From: Planctomycetales bacterium 4484_123
Lineage (GTDB): Bacteria; Planctomycetota; Phycisphaerae; SM23-33
Assembly: GCA_002049885.1 (NCBI GenBank)
Contig: MVCS01000006.1
Span: 1-18,128 of the forward strand
Length of the DNA stretch: 18,128 nucleotides
Reading direction: 5' to 3'
Positions 13,385 through 18,128 of this stretch are shown one piece after another (positions within the stretch are counted from its first letter, which is position 1; the number at the start of each line of letters is the position of its first letter). Made by a program: the position numbers and the translations under genes. The notes beneath the pieces are model-generated. The model was not told the DNA's origin, did not search any database, and worked only from the letters and a program-made list of their open reading frames with translations.

Positions 13385-15259
13385 TTATCCGGCCGGGCGA
13401 CTCGGCCCGCTGGCGGTTGCTGGGTCGTCGAGGCCGCCTCGGCATCGCTGATACACGTGCCGGAGGGCATGGGCCACGATGGCGATGCGGTGCAGTACCT
13501 CAGGCGGGCTGGTCAGTGTCGGCGCCCTGAGCCGCAGGTACCGCCGAGCCTTGGCCACCAGGAACGACCGCCACCTCGGCGGCACCAGGGCGGCCAACCT
13601 GCTGGCCCGATCGGGGCCTCCGGCCGCGCCGCCGCTGGCCGCCACCCTGGCAATCAGCTCACGAACGGCCCTGGGATGGAGGTATTCCGCAAGCAGCGGG
13701 TTGTCCTCCAGCACGAAGCGCGAGACATGCCCGCCGTCGTTCTCCAGAGCAGCAAATGCCGGACCGTAAGAAACGTGCTCGGCGTGGCGGGCCCGCGGCA
13801 ACCTGCTCGCACGCCGGTTGGCCCTGGCCATAGCCTTCCTCACCAACCATTTGCCCCGGCGGTAGCGATAGGGCAGCGTGCGAATGAACTCCAATACCTC
13901 CAGGTCCACCAGTGGTCGGCGGACGTTCAGTCCGTGCCGCGCCAGGCTGCGGCGTTTGGGACCAAACCAGCGGACCAGTCCTTGGCTGTGCCAGAGTTCG
14001 TCCACCTGGTTATGTGGCGGCCGGCCCAGACGGCCGGCCTGAAGCGCCCGGCAGGACGCGCCAGAGAGTTCCAAGAATTCCTCCAGTCGCTCGGGATTCA
14101 CGTACGGCCAAAGTACCGGCACCGCCCGCAGTGGCCGTACTGTGACACACTCCAGCACTTGCGTCTCGTGTATCAGGCCCGCCGTCAGGCCGAAACACTC
14201 GTCGCCGATGAGCACATGGTCCAATCCCAGTTCGGCGTGGATGCGGTCCCAGATGTTTTCAAAAACGGAACCGGCGGCCGCATCGGCGTCGTGCACCGAC
14301 TGCCGCACCGCGTCGAGCACGTCCATCGGGTCGTACTGCACCACGTGGTGCGGCAGCCCCACCAGTGCAGCCAAACGGGCAGCCACGGCCACATCCCCCA
14401 GCCGGTGCCGTTGACCTGGCGACCGGGCGGTGTACGTTACGCTCACCAAGCCCGCAGCGCCCGCCCTGGGGAGGAAGCAAACAATAGTCCGACTGTCGTT
14501 GCCGCCGCTGAGCAACACGCCGGTCCGGCCCCGACGGGTGCAGCGCTGCACCGCCCGGTACAGCAGTTCCTCCAGTCGTTGGAGACACGCCCGTTCCCCC
14601 GGGTCGGGTGGCTCGTCGTCAATGGCAAATCGCCAAACCTGCTCCCGGCAGACCTGCCCCCCTGCAACCCGGCAAACCGTAGAGTAATCGAGCTGACCGA
14701 CCCCCTCCACCAGCGTCGCCGAGCCCAAGAACTGCTTGCAAGACAACAGCGACAGCACCGCCTCGACGTTGGGCCGGCAGGGCAGATGCTCCGGCGCCAC
14801 CAGGGCCTTGACCTCGGTGGCGAAATAGAATCGGCCCTCGTGAGTGCGAGTGAAGACGGGGCAGGAACACATGTGGTCGGTCACCAGGCTGACCGACCCG
14901 GCGGCGTCGTCCACGATGACGGCGGCGAAGGAACCGTTCAGCCCCGCGGCGAAGTCGGGCCAGGGACGGTTTTGATATCGCTCCAGCAGGTAAGCGGCGA
15001 AGCACGGGGCAGCCTGGGCGTCCTCGTTGTACAGCTCGCCCACCATAAGCACCCGCGGCCAGCCGCCGGGGCCGCAGGCGGTCTGCTCGGCGTCGGGGCC
15101 ATAGGCAATCCGGCCCACCGCCGCCCGCGCGCCCACACTCTCGTACGTCTCCAGGCACCGCTCGCCCCGGACCTCCATCGCAGTCAGCATCGCGCGGAGA
15201 TCCTGCTCGTTCACCGCGCCCTCACGGTCCAAGGCGACGATACCCGCAATGGCCGACAT
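13385..15259 (-). CDS. Asparagine-synthase (AsnB)-like protein lacking the glutaminase cysteine
   Basis: A 624-residue two-domain protein in the AsnB family layout. The start ATG 15257-15259 has AGGAAGGA seven bases upstream. The N-terminal Ntn-type glutaminase domain (about 1-190) begins Met-Ser-Ala-Ile-Ala-Gly-Ile instead of Met-Cys-Gly-Ile-Ala-Gly. The nucleophilic Cys2 is Ser, so glutamine hydrolysis by the usual mechanism is unlikely. The usual glutamine-binding NGEIYN appears as VGELYNEDA. The synthase domain keeps the PP-loop Ser251-Gly-Gly-Asn-Asp-Ser256, so ATP activation is plausible. The LIGDECFGLTAG segment matches the usual GDGGDELFGG region only loosely. The Arg-rich C-terminus (about 540-624) is unlike AsnB. 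It sits between glycosyltransferase genes, so the substrate may be a sugar carboxylate or an amino acid joined to the glycan; beta-lactam-synthetase-like chemistry is a known precedent. The function is not determinable from sequence. Confidence 0.85.
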   Translation of the reverse strand: MSAIAGIVALDREGAVNEQDLRAMLTAMEVRGERCLETYESVGARAAVGRIAYGPDAEQTACGPGGWPRVLMVGELYNEDAQAAPCFAAYLLERYQNRPWPDFAAGLNGSFAAVIVDDAAGSVSLVTDHMCSCPVFTRTHEGRFYFATEVKALVAPEHLPCRPNVEAVLSLLSCKQFLGSATLVEGVGQLDYSTVCRVAGGQVCREQVWRFAIDDEPPDPGERACLQRLEELLYRAVQRCTRRGRTGVLLSGGNDSRTIVCFLPRAGAAGLVSVTYTARSPGQRHRLGDVAVAARLAALVGLPHHVVQYDPMDVLDAVRQSVHDADAAAGSVFENIWDRIHAELGLDHVLIGDECFGLTAGLIHETQVLECVTVRPLRAVPVLWPYVNPERLEEFLELSGASCRALQAGRLGRPPHNQVDELWHSQGLVRWFGPKRRSLARHGLNVRRPLVDLEVLEFIRTLPYRYRRGKWLVRKAMARANRRASRLPRARHAEHVSYGPAFAALENDGGHVSRFVLEDNPLLAEYLHPRAVRELIARVAASGGAAGGPDRASRLAALVPPRWRSFLVAKARRYLRLRAPTLTSPPEVLHRIAIVAHALRHVYQRCRGGLDDPATASGPSRPAG

Positions 15260-15290
15260 TACACCATCCTTCCTCGGACTGCGGTCCGGC

Positions 15291-16460
15291 CTATCCTTGG
15301 CGCAGGCTCGCCAGCAGGTCGATGATCCGGCCCACGTTGGTCTTCAGGTCGAAGTCTCTGACGGCGCGCCGACGGCCGGCCTGGCCGAGGCGTTGTCGCT
15401 GGGCAGGGTCAGCCAGCAGGCGAATGACCGCCTCGGCCATGGCGCCCGTGTCGAAAGGTTCGACGAGGACGCCGGTGACGCCGTCGGCGACCATCTCCGG
15501 CATCCCGCCGACGCGGAAGCCCACCACCGGCACGCCGCTGGCCTGGGCCTCCAGTGTGCTGCGAGGGCAGTTCTCCGACTCCGACGGGTGCACCATCACG
15601 TCAAAGAGATTCAACAGCGCCGGCACGTCGGTGCGGTAGCCGAGCAGCCGCACCTTGTCGCCGAGGTGCAGTTCCTGAATCCGACGGGAGACCGCCTGGG
15701 CAAACGGCTCATCCTCAGGCGTGGGCACTCCGCCGACGATCAGACACTTGACCCCCGCAACCCGAGCGGCGATGCCGGCCATGGCCTCGACGAGATGGTG
15801 CACGCCCTTCCGCGGGGTCAGGTGGGTGACGGCACCGACTACGAGCTGGTCCTGCCCGACGCCCAGCTCGGCGGCCAGGGCCTCGTCCCTGGCCCGCGGG
15901 GCGTACAGCTCGGTGTCCACACCGTTGGGGATCACGCTGATCTTCTCGCGCGGCACGCCCTTCCGGGCCAGCATGTCCGCCCCCAGGCGGACCAGGGCGA
16001 TGTACCGCCGCACCCAGCGCTGCTGGGTCTTGAAGTACACGTTCCCGGCGAGCCCCAACTCACCGACGCGCAGACCCCGCATGATCAGCGCCACCGGGCA
16101 GCCGGCAATCTGGCCGGCACGAGGCATCAGCAGCATGTTCTCGCTGTTGATACAAAGGGCGTCGGCACCGGCGGCCCGGGCCAAGCCGCCAACGCGGTTG
16201 GCCAGCGCCCAGCCGCGCCGGCAGTGCCCCAGCAGCCGCGCCGGATTCGCCGTTCGCGGCGTCAGCTCCAGCGCTGGCATCACGTGGCACACGGCCCCGC
16301 GGGCTTCCAGTTCGCCCACGAAGTCGTCGCGTCTTTGGGTGACCAGCTCGACCTTGTGGTCCCGGCGCAGTGCCTCCAGGCCCAACTGCTCCATCCCCAC
16401 GTTGGGGCCAATCCTCCCGCGCCACGGGTTGACGAAGAATAGCGTCCTGGTCTCACTCAT
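15291..16460 (-). CDS. GT4-family glycosyltransferase
   Basis: A 389-residue GT-B retaining glycosyltransferase. ATG 16458-16460 overlaps the end of the upstream gene by 8 nt (ATGAGTGA), so translation is probably coupled. The N-terminal half carries NPWRGRIGPNVGMEQ, which loosely resembles a GT4 acceptor-side loop. The C-terminal half has SVIPNGVDTELY, a VTHLTPRKGVHHLVEAM donor-domain start, LLGYRTDVPALLN, and the EX7E motif Glu296-NCPRSTL-Glu304, followed by ASGVPVVGFRVGGMPEMV. All are classical features of GT4 enzymes using nucleotide-diphospho-sugars. Donor and acceptor cannot be predicted. It is the third gene of the - strand operon, 31 nt ahead of the asparagine-synthase-like gene, and probably extends the lipid-linked chain in the cytoplasm. 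Confidence 0.93.
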   Translation of the reverse strand: MSETRTLFFVNPWRGRIGPNVGMEQLGLEALRRDHKVELVTQRRDDFVGELEARGAVCHVMPALELTPRTANPARLLGHCRRGWALANRVGGLARAAGADALCINSENMLLMPRAGQIAGCPVALIMRGLRVGELGLAGNVYFKTQQRWVRRYIALVRLGADMLARKGVPREKISVIPNGVDTELYAPRARDEALAAELGVGQDQLVVGAVTHLTPRKGVHHLVEAMAGIAARVAGVKCLIVGGVPTPEDEPFAQAVSRRIQELHLGDKVRLLGYRTDVPALLNLFDVMVHPSESENCPRSTLEAQASGVPVVGFRVGGMPEMVADGVTGVLVEPFDTGAMAEAVIRLLADPAQRQRLGQAGRRRAVRDFDLKTNVGRIIDLLASLRQG

Positions 16461-17640
16461 TCGCTCTGAGCCCCGTCACCTGGCGGAAAACTTTGAGGGC
16501 TTTTGCTATCTGCTGGGAGGGATGGAAGCTCTTTCGCATGCATTCCTGAGCCATCCTGCCCATTTCCCGGGCCCGCTCAGGGCTGGCGACGAACTCGTTG
16601 ACGCACTGGGCCAGACCTTGGTCATCCTCGACGTCGAAGAACAGCCCGGTGAGGTTGGGAACGAGCGTCTCCACGATGCCGCCAACGGGCGTGGCGGCGA
16701 CGGGCTTGGCCAGGGCCATGGCCTCGAGGACGGCCCTGGGGTGACCCTCGGTGTGGCTGGGCAGCACGACGACGGTCGATGCGTTCATGAGCTGCGGCAT
16801 GTCGAAGCGGAATCCCAGCCACTCGACGCGGTCGGCCACGCCGAGCCGTTCAGCCAGGGCCTGCGTCTGAGTGACGTACGACTGGTGGCCGATGGGGTCG
16901 CCGGGCAGGTACAGGACGGCGTCGTGTCCGGCATCGAGGATTCGGCGCATGGCCTTCACCGCGGTGTGCTGCCCCTTGGTGCGAATAAGTGAGGCCGGGA
17001 CGATGATCCGCACCGGGCGGTCGGACTGGGGCAGTGGCGCATCCAGAGGGCGCCGGGCCATCTGGACGGTCTCGTCCACGTCGATGGGGTTGTGCAGCAC
17101 GTGGACCTTGGTTGGGTCCACGCCGGCGCAGATCACCGCCGTTCGTGTGGCGTGAGAGACGGCGAAAACGGCTGCGCAGCGCCTCCGGCACAGCCACTTG
17201 CCGTACCAGGGCATCATGTCCGGCGTGTACCAGCCGCGGAGGTGGACCACCGTCGGCACGTGCCGAAGAGCACGGATAGTCCCCACGATGAACGCGCCCT
17301 TGAAGTTATTGCTGCTGACGACATCGACTTCGAGTTCCTTCAAGAGCCGTTCGGCGCGTCTGTGGACCGTCACCAGATTTGGCAGCGACCGCAGCAGGCG
17401 CCATGCCCGCTGCAACGGCCGGCCCTGCCCGCCGATCTGCCGCACCGCCGGCCCCGCCTCGGGACACAGGACGTGATAGTCCAATCCTGCCTGGCGGGCG
17501 GCGGCGGCAAAGGCATCGCAGCAACCATAGGGATCCACGATGGCGACCCCGACGTGCTGCTTCAGCCGGGTGGCGAATTCCACCACGCTGCGCGAGGCCC
17601 CGCCGTAGTGCGTTACGAATTCAAAGAAGGCGACCTTCAT
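16453..17640 (-). CDS. GT4-family glycosyltransferase
   Basis: A 395-residue GT-B glycosyltransferase. The start is ATG 17638-17640, where the conserved MKVAFFEFVTHYGGASRSV N-terminus (GGA acceptor loop) begins. The longer frame to 17760 overlaps the upstream gene and is Arg/Pro-rich. The ribosome site is weak. The central HLRGWYTPDMMPWYGKWLC and FAVSHATRTAVICAGV segments are typical of GT4 N-domains. VHVLHNPIDVDE, VPASLIRTKGQHTAVKAM and the EX7E motif Glu298-GHPRAVL-Glu306, then ALAKPVAATPVGG, make the donor-binding domain. It lies 37 nt after the O-antigen-ligase-like gene and overlaps the next glycosyltransferase gene by 8 nt. The function is a sugar transfer in chain assembly; the specificity is unknown. 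Confidence 0.93.
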   Translation of the reverse strand: MKVAFFEFVTHYGGASRSVVEFATRLKQHVGVAIVDPYGCCDAFAAAARQAGLDYHVLCPEAGPAVRQIGGQGRPLQRAWRLLRSLPNLVTVHRRAERLLKELEVDVVSSNNFKGAFIVGTIRALRHVPTVVHLRGWYTPDMMPWYGKWLCRRRCAAVFAVSHATRTAVICAGVDPTKVHVLHNPIDVDETVQMARRPLDAPLPQSDRPVRIIVPASLIRTKGQHTAVKAMRRILDAGHDAVLYLPGDPIGHQSYVTQTQALAERLGVADRVEWLGFRFDMPQLMNASTVVVLPSHTEGHPRAVLEAMALAKPVAATPVGGIVETLVPNLTGLFFDVEDDQGLAQCVNEFVASPERAREMGRMAQECMRKSFHPSQQIAKALKVFRQVTGLRANE

Positions 17641-17677
17641 CTCTGGCACGTGTGAAGGCTGCCGGGCCGGCACCGCG

Positions 17678-18128
17678 TCACTCCGACGGGGACGCTCCCA
17701 GCGGACCGGCGTATTGAGGCTCGATCTCCGGTGTCGGCTCCGCCACCGCCTCGGCGCCATGGTCGCCGGTCTCCGCCGCCCACTTCAGGCGTGCAGAGAA
17801 GCCGATCATGGCCGCCATGAGCATGGAGGGCATCTTCTCCACCGGCAGCACACGGAAGAGGCAGTGGACCAGAAACGCTATCACCATGGCGCTGGCGGCG
17901 TTCAGCATCCGCCGCAGCCTCCTGTCATCCCGGAACCACTTGGACAGCTTCCGCAGGCGGAAGTACAGCACGCCCACAAAGGTCAGATACAGCGCCAGGC
18001 CAGGCAGGCCGGTGGAGAATAACAGCTCGGCGTAGCCGCTGTGAGCATATCTAAGCGTGCCGCTGTAGGCCACGAACGTCCCCATGCCCTTGCCCAAGAT
18101 GGGATTTTGAAGGAACAGGCGCACCGAG
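17678..18128 (-). CDS. O-antigen ligase/polymerase (Wzy/WaaL)-family membrane protein, C-terminal part
   Basis: Only the last 150 or so residues are in the window; the gene continues past the right edge, and the GTG at 18124 is an internal Val codon. NPILGKGMGTF followed by AHSGYAELLFSTGLPGLALYL matches the Wzy_C signature (NPxxGxGxG, then a histidine and GLxGL before a membrane helix) of O-antigen ligases, polymerases and related enzymes. Two further hydrophobic segments follow (GLALYLTFVGVLYF and MVIAFLVHCLFRVL). A polar, acidic C-terminal tail ends the protein. Such proteins join or polymerise undecaprenyl-linked oligosaccharides on the periplasmic side. It is the most upstream visible gene of the - strand operon. 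Ligase and polymerase cannot be told apart from this fragment. Confidence 0.85.
   Translation of the reverse strand, partial: SVRLFLQNPILGKGMGTFVAYSGTLRYAHSGYAELLFSTGLPGLALYLTFVGVLYFRLRKLSKWFRDDRRLRRMLNAASAMVIAFLVHCLFRVLPVEKMPSMLMAAMIGFSARLKWAAETGDHGAEAVAEPTPEIEPQYAGPLGASPSE

Noticed and set aside
13373..15325. 650-codon + strand frame opposite the asparagine-synthase-like gene
   Set aside because: Exact antisense of a gene with clear AsnB motifs; no recognisable features and no ribosome site.

Overview
The window is GC-rich, gene-dense bacterial chromosome devoted to cell-surface polysaccharide synthesis. It holds 12 protein genes, two of them cut by the window edges. I see no RNA genes, insertion sequences, CRISPR arrays or phage genes. 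A large secreted protein resembling DUF4091/GH123 proteins, together with the high GC and the surface-glycan gene set, suggests a planctomycete-like bacterium (possibly Phycisphaerae). That placement is inference; no marker gene is present.

Layout. (1) The left edge carries the 3' part of an extended SDR nucleotide-sugar epimerase/dehydratase (+). It converges on a large secreted protein with DUF4091/GH123-like features (-). (2) A divergent promoter region at about 3521-3662 also serves a secreted TPR-type protein (+). (3) Next is a membrane-bound CapD/WbpM/PglF-type 4,6-dehydratase (+), preceded by a leader with a hairpin and T-tract. It converges, with only 8 nt between, on a WecA/MraY-type polyprenyl-phosphate sugar-1-phosphate transferase (-). 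(4) A 330-bp divergent spacer precedes a + strand operon of two different DegT/DnrJ/EryC1-family aminotransferases and a FemAB/GNAT-like acyltransferase. (5) That operon converges, with 7 nt between, on a five-gene - strand operon. Read from the right edge leftward it encodes an O-antigen-ligase/polymerase-type membrane protein (partial), two GT4 glycosyltransferases with overlapping genes, an asparagine-synthase-like protein lacking its N-terminal nucleophilic cysteine, and a WbuB/WcaI-type GT4 glycosyltransferase.

How the genes may work together (inference). The dehydratase would make a UDP-4-keto-6-deoxy-sugar. One or both DegT enzymes would aminate it, and the FemAB/GNAT-like protein could acylate the amine. 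The WecA-like enzyme would load the first sugar-phosphate on undecaprenyl phosphate, and the three GT4 enzymes would extend the chain. The asparagine-synthase-like enzyme could amidate or otherwise ATP-activate a carboxyl group. The Wzy/WaaL-like protein would polymerise or ligate the product. No flippase, polymerase/co-polymerase pair or exosortase is visible; the locus clearly continues past the right edge.

The most interesting points are the asparagine-synthase paralog without its glutaminase cysteine, the bacillosamine-like enzyme set with an unusual acyltransferase, the GH123-like protein that appears to lack the catalytic Asp-Glu pair, and a possible attenuator in front of the dehydratase gene.
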